64,000 bases of DNA, from positions 620,001 to 684,000 of the forward strand of contig NZ_JAUSRB010000001.1 of the NCBI RefSeq assembly GCF_030811595.1, given 5' to 3'. Position 1 is the first letter of the stretch, and each line of letters starts with the position of its first letter. This document shows positions 9,367-19,675 of this stretch, one piece after another. The notes under the pieces are model-generated. The model made no database searches and was not told where the DNA came from. It saw nothing but the letters and a program-made list of their open reading frames with translations. The position numbers were made by a program, and so were the translations under genes. Source of the DNA: Streptosporangium brasiliense (GTDB lineage Bacteria; Actinomycetota; Actinomycetes; Streptosporangiales; Streptosporangiaceae).

Positions 9367-10263
9367 ATGACGACGGGACCTGACTCCGGTCCGGCCGGCG
9401 CGGCCGGGCCGCGAGACTGGGGCGCCTGGCCGGACGTGCCGGAGGCCGGCTCCTCCGGGACGGGCAGGCGGGCAGGCGGCCGGTCGCGGCGCTCCCGCCG
9501 GGGGCAGCCGGGCGCATGGGAGGCGTCCGGCCCCGACTGGGAGAACGGCCCCGCCCCATACGACGGTCCAGCCTCATACGACGGCCCCGCTCCAGAAGGC
9601 GGCCCAGCGGAAGACGCGACGGGCCGCTCCGGAGGGGAGAGCCGGGGCGGTCGTGGCTCCCGGCGTGGTGGGAAGCGCTCCCGGGGCACCTCCCGGGAGA
9701 TCCTGCCGGACGGGCCGGTCGAGGGGTCTCCGGCGAGCCAGGGGCCCGCCGCGGATCCGCAGGCCGTGGCCCGGGCGATCTGTCTGCGGCTGCTGACCAT
9801 GGCGCCGCGCACTCGTGCCCAGCTCGCCGAGGCGCTGCGCAAGCGTGAGGTGCCCGAGGAGGCGGCGGAGGCCGTCCTCGAGAGGTTCTCCGAGGTCGGG
9901 CTCATCGACGACGAGGCGTTCGCCGCGGCCTGGGTGAGCTCACGCCACGTCGGGCGGGGTCTCGCCCGCAGGGCCCTCGCCTCGGAGCTGCGCCACCGCG
10001 GAGTCGACGAGGACACCGTCAAGGAGGCGGTGGAGCAGCTCGACCCCGAGCAGGAGGTGGAGACGGCCCGCAGGCTCGTGGCGCGCAAGCTCGCCTCGAC
10101 GCGCGGGCTGGAGCCGGCGGTCCGGACCCGCAGGCTGGCCGGCATGCTCGCCCGGAAGGGATACGGCCCCGGGCTGGCCTTCCGTGTGGTCCGTGAGGCA
10201 CTTGAGAGTGAAGAGGCGGAAAATCCCGCATTTTCCGCCGAGTTGGATTACCCACCCGACTAG
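9367..10263 (+). CDS. recX: Regulatory protein RecX with a long disordered N-terminus
   Basis: RecX binds RecA filaments and limits RecA activity. The RecX fold spans about residues 130-290 with three-helix repeats (AICLRLLTMAPRTRAQLAEA, DDEAFAAAWVSSR, RGVDEDTVKEAVEQL, ARKGYGPGLAFRVVRE). The first 125 residues are Gly/Arg/Ser/Pro-rich and contain short DGPA repeats; such extensions occur in actinobacterial RecX but this one makes the protein long at 298 residues. The gene lies 13 nt after recA without a clear Shine-Dalgarno sequence, so translational coupling is likely. Two hairpins follow its stop. Confidence 0.95.
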   Translation: MTTGPDSGPAGAAGPRDWGAWPDVPEAGSSGTGRRAGGRSRRSRRGQPGAWEASGPDWENGPAPYDGPASYDGPAPEGGPAEDATGRSGGESRGGRGSRRGGKRSRGTSREILPDGPVEGSPASQGPAADPQAVARAICLRLLTMAPRTRAQLAEALRKREVPEEAAEAVLERFSEVGLIDDEAFAAAWVSSRHVGRGLARRALASELRHRGVDEDTVKEAVEQLDPEQEVETARRLVARKLASTRGLEPAVRTRRLAGMLARKGYGPGLAFRVVREALESEEAENPAFSAELDYPPD

Positions 10264-10284
10264 CGAAAGCACGCTGAGTTATTT

Positions 10285-10306
10285 GCCGCCGGAATTCCCC
10301 GGCGGC
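10285..10306 (+). terminator. Intrinsic terminator hairpin after recA-recX
   Basis: GCCGCCGG (10285-10292) pairs perfectly with CCGGCGGC (10299-10306) over a 6-nt AT-containing loop, 21 nt after the recX stop. Confidence 0.7.
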
Positions 10307-10325
10307 GGCTGCTCCGCGGGCCGGT

Positions 10326-10356
10326 GCCGGATCCTCGGCGCCGCCGGGGATCCGGC
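10326..10356 (+). terminator. Second hairpin after recX
   Basis: GCCGGATCC (10326-10334) pairs perfectly with GGATCCGGC (10348-10356); the 13-nt loop can itself form CGGC/GCCG. It probably backs up the terminator at 10285. Confidence 0.5.
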
Positions 10357-10692
10357 GATGTCACCGGGCCGGGCGGGGATGTTGGGGAAAGAAACATCGG
10401 CTTCCCATGTTTGAACGGTCCCCAACCGGGCTTTGCTTGCCCGTGACTTGTTTGACGCTTAATCTCGACGGCAGTGAGGAGTTACTCCGCGCAGTGCGGA
10501 TTGTCATAACGGCGAATTTACGGACGAGCAGGCTTGGCGGATGTGGGCGGACGGCGTGTCGGCGGGAGTGACCGGCGCAGCGTCGGCCTTGGGTTGATAT
10601 CTGTTCCGGTGGCGTCGGCGCCTGGGCTTTCCGTGCCGTGCGTGTGACCCTCGCGTGCTTGATATTTGCGACGCGAGGAGGGCGGGGCGCGC
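10357..10692 (+). other. Long intergenic region and probable leader of rny, with a nested hairpin
   Basis: No credible ORF lies here. At 10381-10426 GTTGGGGA pairs with TCCCCAAC (8 bp), and inside it AAACAT (10392-10397) pairs with ATGTTT (10407-10412) around a 9-nt loop. The arms contain A/T bases, so this is not simple GC noise. TTGACG at 10452-10457 could be a -35, but no good -10 follows at 17 nt. The region may hold the rny promoter and a structured leader or a small RNA; I recognise no known RNA family. Confidence 0.4.
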
Positions 10693-12309
<1,617 letters not shown>

Positions 12310-12310
12310 G

Positions 12311-14188
12311 TCAGCTCCGGAAGATCTGCTGGTAGAAGGCGAGTTCGGTGGCCAGCGCCGCGCTGCGGGTCTCGGCGCGGCGGAAGCCGTGGGCCTCGCC
12401 TTCGAAGGTGAGACAGGTGCAGGGGACGCCACGTTCGGCGAGGGCTTCGGCGAAGGCCTGAGACTGGGCGGGCGGGACCACCGGGTCCGACAGCCCCTGC
12501 AGGAGCAGCATGGGGCAGCTCACCCCGGCGACCCGGCCGAGGGGTTCGCGCGAGCCGTACAGGACGGGGTCGGCGGGGCCCACCAGCCACTCGACGTAGC
12601 GGGACTCGAAGTCGTGGGTGGTCGCGATGAGCGGGGCGAGCGCGCTGACGCCGTAGTAGGAGACCCCGCCGGCGAACGCGCCGGAGGTGCAGCAGGCCGC
12701 CATGACCGTCCAGCCGCCCGCGCTCCCGCCCCGGATCGCGATCCGTCCCGGGTCCGCCAGGCCCTCGGCCGCCAGCCACTCCGCGGCGGCGATCGAGTCA
12801 TCCACGTCGACCACGCCCCACTGACCGTGCAGCCGGTCTCGATAGGCCCGGCCGTAGCCCGTGGAGCCGCCATAGTTGAGGTCGAGCACGCCGATGCCGC
12901 GGCTGGTGAAGAACGCCTTCTCCAGGTCGAGGGCGCCGCTGGCGCGCCCGGTGGGGCCACCGTGGACGAACACCACGTAGGGCGGGGCGCCGTCGCCGCG
13001 GGCCCGCGGGTTCGACGGCGGGTAGACGAATGCGTGGACCCGGTGGCCGGACCGGCTTTCGATCTCCACGGCCCGCACGAGCGGCAGGTAGGCGGGGTCG
13101 GGCAGCTCGCCGATGTCGCGGCGGAGCTCCTCGGCCCGCCCGGTGGCGGTGTCGACCCGGACGATCGACCGAGGCGCCGTCGCGCCGTATCCGATCCCGG
13201 CCAGGACGCGCCCGTCCGAGGTGAGGACCTGCTCCCAGCCGTCGTAGGGCACCTCCAGGTCGGTCAGCACGCCGCTGTCCGGGTCGAGGACGCCCAGCCG
13301 CGGGTCCCCCCGCCCGTGCAGGACCGCGATCCGCCCGTCGGCCAGCACCTGGTACGGCGGGCCGCCGAGCTGCCACAGCGGGCCGGCGAACTCCTCCTCC
13401 AGCGGGTGGAGCGCCTGGAGCGAGGTGCCGTGCAGCCCGACCCGGTAGAGGTTCCACCAGCCGGACCAGTCGGAGATCAGGTAGAGGTGCCGGTCGTCGC
13501 GCCACTGCGGGGCGAGCACCGATTCGGAGGGCCCTCCTTTGACCCTCCAGGAGGCGCCGTCGGCCAGCCGGGTGATCCGCAGCTCGGTGCCGTTCCACGG
13601 CATGCGGGGGTGGTCCCAGCAGATGTAGGCCAGGTGCTTGCCGTCGGGGGAGAGCGCGAGGCCGGCGTAGAAGTCGCTCCCGCTGACCCGCTCGCGCGGC
13701 GCGTCCTCGCCGTGCAGCGGGACGGACACGATGGAGCGGCTGATCCCGCCGCCGTGGTGCCGCTCCTGGACGCACCAGATCTGCCCGTCGTGGACGACCA
13801 TGTCCGCGTAGCGGAGCCCGGCCTCCTGGTCGGGGACCGGTGTGATCGGCCGCGGCTCGGCGCCGGGGAGCAGCAGGTAGAGGCGCTGGTCGGTGAGGTT
13901 GGCGAACACCACGCCCCCGCCGGGGACCACCGCGTAGGAGCGCCCGCCGTACTCGTGGACGCGGGTCCTGGCGCTCCACGGGGTGGCCAGCAGCTCGCGG
14001 CACGCGCCGTCGGCGGCCCGGTGCACGATCGTGGTCCGGCCGCCCTCCGCGGGGCGGTCCTCGGTCCACCACACCTCTCCGCCGAGAACCGTCGGGAATC
14101 CCAGGCGCAGCCCGGACCGGGCCACCCCGGTGCTGGAGATCGGGGAAGGCCAGGTGGCGTACGGCAGGACGACCTGCTCGGGGGACAT
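12311..14188 (-). CDS. S9 family prolyl oligopeptidase-type peptidase
   Basis: A 625-residue serine peptidase: an N-terminal beta-propeller (about 1-370, repeated strands such as SVPLHGED and HLYLISDWSGWWNLY) followed by an alpha/beta-hydrolase domain. GGSAGG holds the nucleophile Ser489, LSDPVVPP the Asp near 568 and EAHGF the His near 600, so the triad is complete. The family cleaves short peptides or acyl-peptides (dipeptidyl or acylaminoacyl peptidases). There is no signal peptide, so it should be cytoplasmic. CAGGAT lies exactly 6 nt before ATG 14188, suggesting a leaderless transcript. Confidence 0.9.
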   Translation of the reverse strand: MSPEQVVLPYATWPSPISSTGVARSGLRLGFPTVLGGEVWWTEDRPAEGGRTTIVHRAADGACRELLATPWSARTRVHEYGGRSYAVVPGGGVVFANLTDQRLYLLLPGAEPRPITPVPDQEAGLRYADMVVHDGQIWCVQERHHGGGISRSIVSVPLHGEDAPRERVSGSDFYAGLALSPDGKHLAYICWDHPRMPWNGTELRITRLADGASWRVKGGPSESVLAPQWRDDRHLYLISDWSGWWNLYRVGLHGTSLQALHPLEEEFAGPLWQLGGPPYQVLADGRIAVLHGRGDPRLGVLDPDSGVLTDLEVPYDGWEQVLTSDGRVLAGIGYGATAPRSIVRVDTATGRAEELRRDIGELPDPAYLPLVRAVEIESRSGHRVHAFVYPPSNPRARGDGAPPYVVFVHGGPTGRASGALDLEKAFFTSRGIGVLDLNYGGSTGYGRAYRDRLHGQWGVVDVDDSIAAAEWLAAEGLADPGRIAIRGGSAGGWTVMAACCTSGAFAGGVSYYGVSALAPLIATTHDFESRYVEWLVGPADPVLYGSREPLGRVAGVSCPMLLLQGLSDPVVPPAQSQAFAEALAERGVPCTCLTFEGEAHGFRRAETRSAALATELAFYQQIFRS

Positions 14189-14194
14189 GGCGTA

Positions 14195-14200
14195 ATCCTG
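14195..14200 (-). promoter_or_regulatory. Putative -10 hexamer of the S9 peptidase gene (leaderless)
   Basis: On the minus strand CAGGAT ends 6 nt before ATG 14188; there is no Shine-Dalgarno sequence. Confidence 0.35.
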
Positions 14201-14277
14201 CCCGATAACCCGCCGCCTGTCGCCGGTATGGCGCGCATCCCGCGCGACATGCGGTGATTCTGTGTCCCGGAACGCCG

Positions 14278-14309
14278 GAGGGCGGCCACCGCGACCGGTG
14301 ACCGCCCTC
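14278..14309 (-). terminator. Intrinsic terminator of the gluABCD operon
   Basis: GAGGGCGG-C-CACCG (14278-14291) pairs with CGGTG-A-CCGCCCTC (14296-14309) around a CGAC loop: 13 base pairs with one mismatch, 55 bp beyond the gluD stop. Confidence 0.75.
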
Positions 14310-14363
14310 GGCGGAACCTGGACAAGCTCCCCGGAACCGGGGCTGCCCGTATGCGGGGCCGCC

Positions 14364-15302
14364 TCAGTCCACCGCGGACACCTCGCCCGTTCCGGGCGCC
14401 ACGACCGCTCCGGGCGGGGCGACCGGCTGGGCCGTCGACTTACGGCTGCGGCGGCTGCGCCTCTCCAGCCAGGTGGCGACGGCCCCGACGATCAGGTTGA
14501 TGATGATGTAGACGATCGCGATGACGATCACTGCCGGGATGATGTTGTTGAAGTTGGACGGCAGCACGCGCGCCCCCGCGTTCAACAGGTCCTCGAACGA
14601 GACGATGAACCCCAGGGCCGTGTCCTTGAGGAGCACGACGAGCTGCGCGACGATCGCCGGCATCATGGCCGTGACCCCCTGCGGCAGCAGGATCATCCGC
14701 ATGACCTGGCCCTTGCGCAGCCCGATCGCGAGTGCCGCCTCCGACTGGCCGCGCGGGATGGACAGGATGCCCGCCCGCACGATCTCCGCCAGCACCGACC
14801 CGTTGTACAGGACCAGGCCGGTCACCACCGCCATGAACGGGGTCACGGTCAGCCCGAAGACCGCGCTCCCGCCGTACATCACCGCGAAGATCATGATGAG
14901 CAGCGGGATGGCCCGGAAGAACTCGACCACCGCTCCCGCCGGGACGCGGATCCAGGCGTGGTCGGACAGCCGGCCGATGCCGAAGACGAACCCGAACGGC
15001 ACCGCGATCACCGCGGCGACCGCCGCCGCGCTGAGCGTGTTGAACAGGCCGGGCAGGATCAGGTTGACCCACACGTCGCCCCGGAGGAACGGGGTCCACA
15101 GGTCGGCGTTGAGCTGGTTCTTCTCATCCAGCTTGGTCACCATCACGTAGACGGCGAACAGCGCGACGAGGACGACCAGCACCGTGAGCACGGTGTTGCG
15201 CATCTGGGCGCGCGGGCCGGGAACGTCGTAGAGGACGCTGGCCCGATCCGGCGCGGACGCGCGCTTACGCGTTTTTCTCGGTTCCGCGGTCAGCGTGCTC
15301 AT
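14364..15302 (-). CDS. gluD: Glutamate-type amino acid ABC transporter permease (GluD-like)
   Basis: A 312-residue inner-membrane permease of the polar amino acid (HisM/GluD) family. After a basic cytoplasmic N-terminus there is a membrane helix (NTVLTVLVVLVALFAVYVMV) and an inserted periplasmic stretch, then a five-helix permease domain. The EAA-type loop is EAALAIGLRKGQVMRMILLPQG, which contacts the ATPase GluA. Its ATG overlaps the gluC stop by 4 nt, so translation is coupled. Gene order gluA-B-C-D matches the Corynebacterium glutamate importer; the actual substrate (Glu, Asp or related) is inferred from that. Confidence 0.85.
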   Translation of the reverse strand: MSTLTAEPRKTRKRASAPDRASVLYDVPGPRAQMRNTVLTVLVVLVALFAVYVMVTKLDEKNQLNADLWTPFLRGDVWVNLILPGLFNTLSAAAVAAVIAVPFGFVFGIGRLSDHAWIRVPAGAVVEFFRAIPLLIMIFAVMYGGSAVFGLTVTPFMAVVTGLVLYNGSVLAEIVRAGILSIPRGQSEAALAIGLRKGQVMRMILLPQGVTAMMPAIVAQLVVLLKDTALGFIVSFEDLLNAGARVLPSNFNNIIPAVIVIAIVYIIINLIVGAVATWLERRSRRSRKSTAQPVAPPGAVVAPGTGEVSAVD

Positions 15303-15967
15303 CGAACCACCGCCATGCGCTTGGACAGCCAGGTGAACAGCAGTCCGGTGGGCAGAGTCAGGATCAGGAAGCCGAGCGCGAAGCCGAAGAAGATCGGGAC
15401 GACCGCGTCGCCGTGCGACTCGAAGAGCGTCTTCATCGTCAGGGAGGCCTCACCCACCCCGATGGCGGCGGCGATCGTGGTGTTCTTGATCAGCGCGATC
15501 AGGACGCTGCCCAGCGGGGCGACCACCGCGCGGAGCGCCTGGGGCAGCACGATCATCCGCAGGTTCTGGAAGAAGGTCAGGCCGATGGCGCGGGCCGCCT
15601 CGGCCTGGCCGAGCGGCACCGTGTTGATCCCGGCCCGGATCGCCTCGCAGACGAACGCCGCCGTGTAGGCCGACAGGCCGATGATGGACAGCCAGAGATA
15701 GTTCGTGGACAGGCTCGTGGAGAACGAGATGTCCAGCACCAGGCCGAGACCCAGCCCGCAGAACACGATCACCAGCGTCAACGGGGTGTTCCGCACGATG
15801 TTCACGTACGCCGTGCCGATCCCCCGAAGGACGGGCAGCGGGCTGACGCGCATCCCGGCGAGGATCGTCCCGAGGACCAGCGCCATGAATCCGCTGGCGA
15901 GCGTGAGCCGTATCGTCAGCCAGAACGCGCTCAGGATGACCGGGAATTCGTCGAAGAGTGCCTGCAC
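15299..15967 (-). CDS. gluC: Glutamate-type amino acid ABC transporter permease (GluC-like)
   Basis: A 222-residue permease that pairs with GluD to form the membrane channel. Several hydrophobic helices are visible (FWLTIRLTLASGFMALVLGT, GSVLIALIKNTTIAAAIGV, FFGFALGFLILTL). The EAA loop EAARAIGLTFFQNLRMIVLP marks the ATPase contact. Length is standard for HisM/GluC proteins. It lies 59 bp downstream of gluB and overlaps gluD by ATGA. Confidence 0.87.
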   Translation of the reverse strand: MQALFDEFPVILSAFWLTIRLTLASGFMALVLGTILAGMRVSPLPVLRGIGTAYVNIVRNTPLTLVIVFCGLGLGLVLDISFSTSLSTNYLWLSIIGLSAYTAAFVCEAIRAGINTVPLGQAEAARAIGLTFFQNLRMIVLPQALRAVVAPLGSVLIALIKNTTIAAAIGVGEASLTMKTLFESHGDAVVPIFFGFALGFLILTLPTGLLFTWLSKRMAVVR

Positions 15968-16026
15968 TCATCCCTCCAATAGCCGTCGGCCGGGGCGTTC
16001 GCACGCCCCGGCCGATTCGTGGCCGA

Positions 16027-16836
16027 TCAGTAGCGCTCGACGGTCGGCGGGTTCGTGAAGAACTTCCCGAACTCGCCGAAGTTGGCGTCGACGGCCTTCT
16101 TCCAGCTGCCGTCCTTGAACATCTTCTCCACGGCCGCGTTGAGCTTCTCGCGGGTGTCCTTGTCCTCCAGCTTCACGCCGATGCCGTACTTCTCCTCGGA
16201 GAAGGGCTTGCCGACGAGGCGGAACTTGCCCGGCGACTGGGTGGCGAACCCGGCCAGGATCGTCGCGTCGGTGGAGATCGCGTCGACCTGCTTGTTCTCC
16301 AGCAGGGGCAGGCAGGCGCCGTAGCCCTGCTGCTCGGTGAGGTACTGGCCCTTCCACGCCTCGCCGAACTTCTCGACCAGACGCTTGGGCGAGGACGACC
16401 CCTGGGCGCCGCAGACCTTCTTGGTCTTCAGGTCGTCGACGCTGTTGATCGTCGTGTCGTCCGCGCGGGTCAGGATGTCCTGGCCGGTCACCAGGTACGG
16501 CCCGGCGAAACCGATCTTCTTCTTCCGGTCGTCGGTGATCGAGTAGGTCGCGATCACGATGTTGACCTGGCCCTGCTGGATGAAGGACTCGCGGTTGGCC
16601 GAGATGGCCTCCTTGAACTCGACCTTGTCGCCGGTGTAACCGAGCTCCTTGGCGACATACTTGGCCACGTCGACGTCGAAGCCCTTGAACGAACCGTCCG
16701 GCTGCTTCTGTCCCAGGCCAGGCTGGTCGAACTTGATTCCGACGACGAACTTGTCACTGCCGCCGCTGCACGCGGTGAGACTCGCCGCCGCGGCCGCCAC
16801 CGCGATCACCACGGCTCCAATACGACGTACACGCAT
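16027..16836 (-). CDS. gluB: Glutamate-type ABC transporter substrate-binding lipoprotein
   Basis: A 269-residue solute-binding protein (SBP family 3). The signal peptide ends in a lipobox LTAC with Cys23 as lipidation site, so it is tethered outside the membrane. The mature part has the two-lobe fold: VGIKFDQPGLGQKQPDGSFKG at the start, FVIATY-type hinge residues and SIDVLP-like C-lobe segments. It should capture the amino acid and hand it to GluCD. GAGG lies a short distance upstream of ATG 16836. It follows gluA by 34 bp. Confidence 0.9.
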   Translation of the reverse strand: MRVRRIGAVVIAVAAAAASLTACSGGSDKFVVGIKFDQPGLGQKQPDGSFKGFDVDVAKYVAKELGYTGDKVEFKEAISANRESFIQQGQVNIVIATYSITDDRKKKIGFAGPYLVTGQDILTRADDTTINSVDDLKTKKVCGAQGSSSPKRLVEKFGEAWKGQYLTEQQGYGACLPLLENKQVDAISTDATILAGFATQSPGKFRLVGKPFSEEKYGIGVKLEDKDTREKLNAAVEKMFKDGSWKKAVDANFGEFGKFFTNPPTVERY

Positions 16837-16870
16837 CTTGCTACCTCTTCTTCTTAAAGGGGGTGAGCCG

Positions 16871-17626
16871 CTAGTGCGTAAGGATCTTGGAGAGGAAGTC
16901 CTTCGCCCGGTCGGTCCGGGGTGCGGTGAAGAACTCCTCAGGTGTGTTCTCCTCGACGACCTGCCCCTCGGCCATGAACACCACCCGGTTCGCCGCGCGG
17001 CGGGCGAATCCCATCTCGTGGGTCACGACCATCATCGTCATGCCCTCCTGGGCGAGGCCGATCATGACGTCGAGCACCTCCTGGACCATCTCCGGGTCCA
17101 GCGCCGAGGTCGGCTCGTCGAACAGGATCATCTTGGGGTCCATGGCCAGAGCGCGGGCGATGGCCACGCGCTGCTGCTGACCTCCCGACAACTGCGCCGG
17201 ATACTTCGACGCCTGGGCGCCGATGCCGACCCGGTCCAGCAGCTCCATGCCCCGCCGCTCGGCCTCGGCCTTGGCGATGCCGCGGACCTTGATCGGCCCG
17301 AGCGTGACGTTCTCCAGGATCGTCTTGTGCGCGAACAGATTGAAGGACTGGAACACCATGCCGACCTCGGACCTGAGCTTGGCCAGCGTCTTGCCTTCAA
17401 CCGCGAGCGGCTGCCCGTCAAATGTGATTGTTCCGCCGTCTATCGTCTCAAGCCGGTTGATCGTCCGGCACAGGGTCGACTTGCCGCCACCTGAAGGACC
17501 GATGACGACGAGGACCTCGCCACGAGAGATCGTCAGATTGATGTCACGCAGGACGTGCAGGTTGCCGAAGTGCTTGTTGACATCCGCAAGCACAACCAGA
17601 GGAGTCGTGTCCCCGTTCTCCGTCAT
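16871..17626 (-). CDS. gluA: Amino acid ABC transporter ATP-binding protein (GluA-like)
   Basis: A 251-residue ABC ATPase driving the GluBCD importer. Walker [10 protein letters not shown], the Q-loop MVFQSFNLF, signature LSGGQQQR, Walker [14 protein letters not shown] and the switch His in VVTHEMGF are all intact. ATG 17626 is used; a TTG at 17659 would add 11 unconserved residues. TACGTT ends 7 nt before the ATG, fitting a leaderless transcript that begins the four-gene operon. It diverges from miaB across a spacer containing a long hairpin. Confidence 0.92.
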   Translation of the reverse strand: MTENGDTTPLVVLADVNKHFGNLHVLRDINLTISRGEVLVVIGPSGGGKSTLCRTINRLETIDGGTITFDGQPLAVEGKTLAKLRSEVGMVFQSFNLFAHKTILENVTLGPIKVRGIAKAEAERRGMELLDRVGIGAQASKYPAQLSGGQQQRVAIARALAMDPKMILFDEPTSALDPEMVQEVLDVMIGLAQEGMTMMVVTHEMGFARRAANRVVFMAEGQVVEENTPEEFFTAPRTDRAKDFLSKILTH

Positions 17627-17633
17627 GGTGGAC

Positions 17634-17639
17634 AACGTA
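17634..17639 (-). promoter_or_regulatory. Putative -10 hexamer of gluABCD
   Basis: TACGTT on the minus strand ends 7 nt before ATG 17626; it would start a leaderless operon mRNA. Confidence 0.4.
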
Positions 17640-17770
17640 ATTCTGTAAAGGGCACCCAAGGCTAACCCTGCGGTACCGATCAGATCACGACCTGCCAGTT
17701 TCGGGTAAAAAATGGACCAGCTTCTGTCAGATCTGTGCGAAAGCGGCTGGATCGGGTGTCAGTTTGCACG

Positions 17771-17840
17771 GCACGGCGCTCTCCGGGACCGTCCCCGCCG
17801 CGCCCCGGTGGGCGGAGGGGGACGGTCCCGGAGGCCGTGC
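17771..17840. repeat. Long inverted repeat upstream of miaB
   Basis: CTCCGGGACCGTCCCC (17781-17796) is perfectly repeated in reverse at 17818-17833. After a 3-nt bulge (gct) the stem continues with GCACGGC (17771-17777) against GCCGTGC (17834-17840): 23 base pairs in total over a 21-nt loop. It ends 25 nt before the miaB ATG, in a divergent gluA/miaB spacer, so it is not simply the terminator of either gene. Confidence 0.85.
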
Positions 17841-17865
17841 GGAGCGCCTACCCTTGTCTACTGAG

Positions 17866-19362
17866 ATGACTGTCACCGTGGAGAGCGCCCGCACGTACGA
17901 GGTACGTACCTACGGGTGCCAGATGAACGTGCACGACTCCGAGCGCCTGTCGGGCCTTCTCGAAGACGCGGGCTACGTCCCCGCGCCCGAAGGGGCGACG
18001 GCCGACGTGGTCGTGTTCAACACCTGCGCCGTGCGGGAGAACGCCGACAACAAGCTCTACGGCAACCTCGGGCATCTGCGCCCCTCGAAGGTGAGCAACC
18101 CCGGCATGCAGATCGCCGTGGGCGGCTGCCTGGCGCAGAAGGACCAGGGGGAGATCGTCCGCAGGGCGCCCTGGGTGGACGTGGTGTTCGGCACCCACAA
18201 CATCGGCTCGCTGCCGGTGCTGCTGGAGCGGGCGCGCGTCCAGCAGGAGGCCCAGGTCGAGATCAAGGAGTCCCTGGAGACCTTCCCGAGCACGCTGCCG
18301 ACCAAGCGGGAGTCCGCCTACGCCGCGTGGGTGTCGGTCTCCGTCGGATGCAACAACACCTGCACCTTCTGCATCGTGCCGGCGCTGCGCGGCAAGGAGA
18401 AGGACCGCCGTCCCGGCGACATTCTCAACGAGGTGCGGACCCTGGTCGACCAGGGCGTGCTGGAGATCACCCTCCTGGGCCAGAACGTCAACACCTACGG
18501 CGTGGAGTTCGGCGACCGGCTCGCCTTCGGCAAGCTCCTGCGGGCCTGCGGCGACATCGACGGGCTGGAGCGGGTCCGCTTCACCAGCCCGCACCCGGCG
18601 GCGTTCACCGACGACGTCATCGCGGCCATGGCCGAGACGCCCAACGTGATGCACCAGCTCCACATGCCGCTGCAGTCCGGCTCCGACCGGATCCTCAAGG
18701 CGATGCGCCGCTCCTACCGGGCCGAGCGCTATCTGGGCATCATCGAGCGGGTCCGCGCGGCCATGCCCGACGCCGCCATCTCCACCGACATCATCGTGGG
18801 CTTCCCCGGCGAGACCGAGGAGGATTTCCAGGGCACGCTCGACGTGGTGCGCGAGTCGCGCTTCGCCAACGCCTTCACCTTCCAATACTCCATCCGGCCC
18901 GGCACCCCCGCCGCCACCATGGACGACCAGATCCCCAAGGAGGTCGTCCAGGAGCGTTACGAGCGGCTCGTCGCCCTGCAGACCGAGATCTCCTGGGAGG
19001 AGAACAAGAAGCAGGTCGGGCGGACGCTCGAGGTGCTGGTGGCCGAGGGGGAGGGCCGCAAGGACGAGGCGACCCGCCGCCTGTCGGGCCGCGCCCCCGA
19101 CAACCGCCTGGTCCACTTCGCCCCCGGCGAGGAGACCCCGCGCCCCGGTGACATGGTCGCCGTCGAGGTGACCTACGCGGCCCCCCACCACCTGGTGGCC
19201 GACGGCCCGGCGCTGAAGCTCCGCCGCACCCGCGCGGGCGATGCCTGGCAGGCCCGGCAGGCCGCCCCGGCGGCCACCGGTCCCGGGGTCATGCTCGGCA
19301 TGCCCTCGATCGGCCGCCCCGCCCCGGCGCAGGAGTCCGCGGGCTGCTCCACCTGCCCCTGA
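17866..19362 (+). CDS. miaB: tRNA-2-methylthio-N6-dimethylallyladenosine synthase MiaB
   Basis: A 498-residue radical-SAM methylthiotransferase that adds the 2-methylthio group to N6-isopentenyladenosine-37 of tRNAs, the step after MiaA. The N-terminal MTTase domain has the cluster cysteines in [14 protein letters not shown] and GGCLAQ. The radical-[11 protein letters not shown] gives Cys162, 166 and 169. A C-terminal TRAM domain ends near 445, followed by a Pro/Ala tail finishing in GCSTCP. ATG 17866 is preferred; the frame is open further up through the inverted repeat but not conserved there. Confidence 0.96.
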   Translation: MTVTVESARTYEVRTYGCQMNVHDSERLSGLLEDAGYVPAPEGATADVVVFNTCAVRENADNKLYGNLGHLRPSKVSNPGMQIAVGGCLAQKDQGEIVRRAPWVDVVFGTHNIGSLPVLLERARVQQEAQVEIKESLETFPSTLPTKRESAYAAWVSVSVGCNNTCTFCIVPALRGKEKDRRPGDILNEVRTLVDQGVLEITLLGQNVNTYGVEFGDRLAFGKLLRACGDIDGLERVRFTSPHPAAFTDDVIAAMAETPNVMHQLHMPLQSGSDRILKAMRRSYRAERYLGIIERVRAAMPDAAISTDIIVGFPGETEEDFQGTLDVVRESRFANAFTFQYSIRPGTPAATMDDQIPKEVVQERYERLVALQTEISWEENKKQVGRTLEVLVAEGEGRKDEATRRLSGRAPDNRLVHFAPGEETPRPGDMVAVEVTYAAPHHLVADGPALKLRRTRAGDAWQARQAAPAATGPGVMLGMPSIGRPAPAQESAGCSTCP

Positions 19363-19420
19363 GCGAGCCGCCCGGATGAGGCGGCCCCGTCCGCGCCCCG
19401 CCGTACGGTGCCCGTCGGGC

Positions 19421-19555
19421 CGTACGGCGGCGCGCTGCTCGCGTGCCCGTACGGCGACATGCTGCCCATCCGGCCGTACGGCGGCGCGGTGCCTGTCCGG
19501 CCGTACGGCGGCGCGCTGCTCGCGTGCCCGTACGGCGGCGCGCTGCCTGTCCGGC
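19421..19555. repeat. 27-bp tandem repeat array after miaB
   Basis: CGTACGG recurs at 19421, 19448, 19475, 19502 and 19529, exactly 27 bp apart, with an extra copy at 19402. Each unit is a variant of cgtacggcggcgcgctgc followed by ctcgcgtgcc or ctgtccggc. The period equals nine codons and both strands are open here, but no start or ribosome-binding site supports a gene. The 313-base gap 19363-19675 otherwise holds only the next repeat and a promoter. Confidence 0.85.
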
Positions 19556-19560
19556 TCCGT

Positions 19561-19622
19561 CCGGCGGTGCGCGGCGCGGCGCGGTGCCCGTCCGGCGGTG
19601 CGCGGCGCGGCGCGGTGCCCGT
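19561..19622. repeat. 31-bp perfect tandem duplication
   Basis: The 31-bp unit starting ccggcggtgcgcggcgcggc occurs at 19561-19591 and again at 19592-19622 without a mismatch. The period is not a codon multiple, arguing against coding. Confidence 0.85.
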
Positions 19623-19663
19623 CCGGCCTGCGGCGGCGGGCGGCCGCGGCGGAGGGACTCCGT

Positions 19664-19669
19664 TAGTCT
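19664..19669 (+). promoter_or_regulatory. Putative -10 hexamer (leaderless) of the extradiol-like gene
   Basis: TAGTCT is followed by 6 nt and GTG 19676, placing the RNA start at the start codon. Confidence 0.5.
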
Positions 19670-19675
19670 GGCCGG

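Noticed and set aside
8064..10145. Minus-strand 693-codon frame antisense to recA-recX
   Set aside because: Same cause; composition is not protein-like and the sense strand is certain.
10452..10457. TTGACG as the rny -35
   Set aside because: No acceptable -10 is found 16-18 nt downstream, so I did not call a promoter.
19402..19622. Possible CRISPR array
   Set aside because: Units are contiguous, with no unique spacers of constant length and no cas genes.
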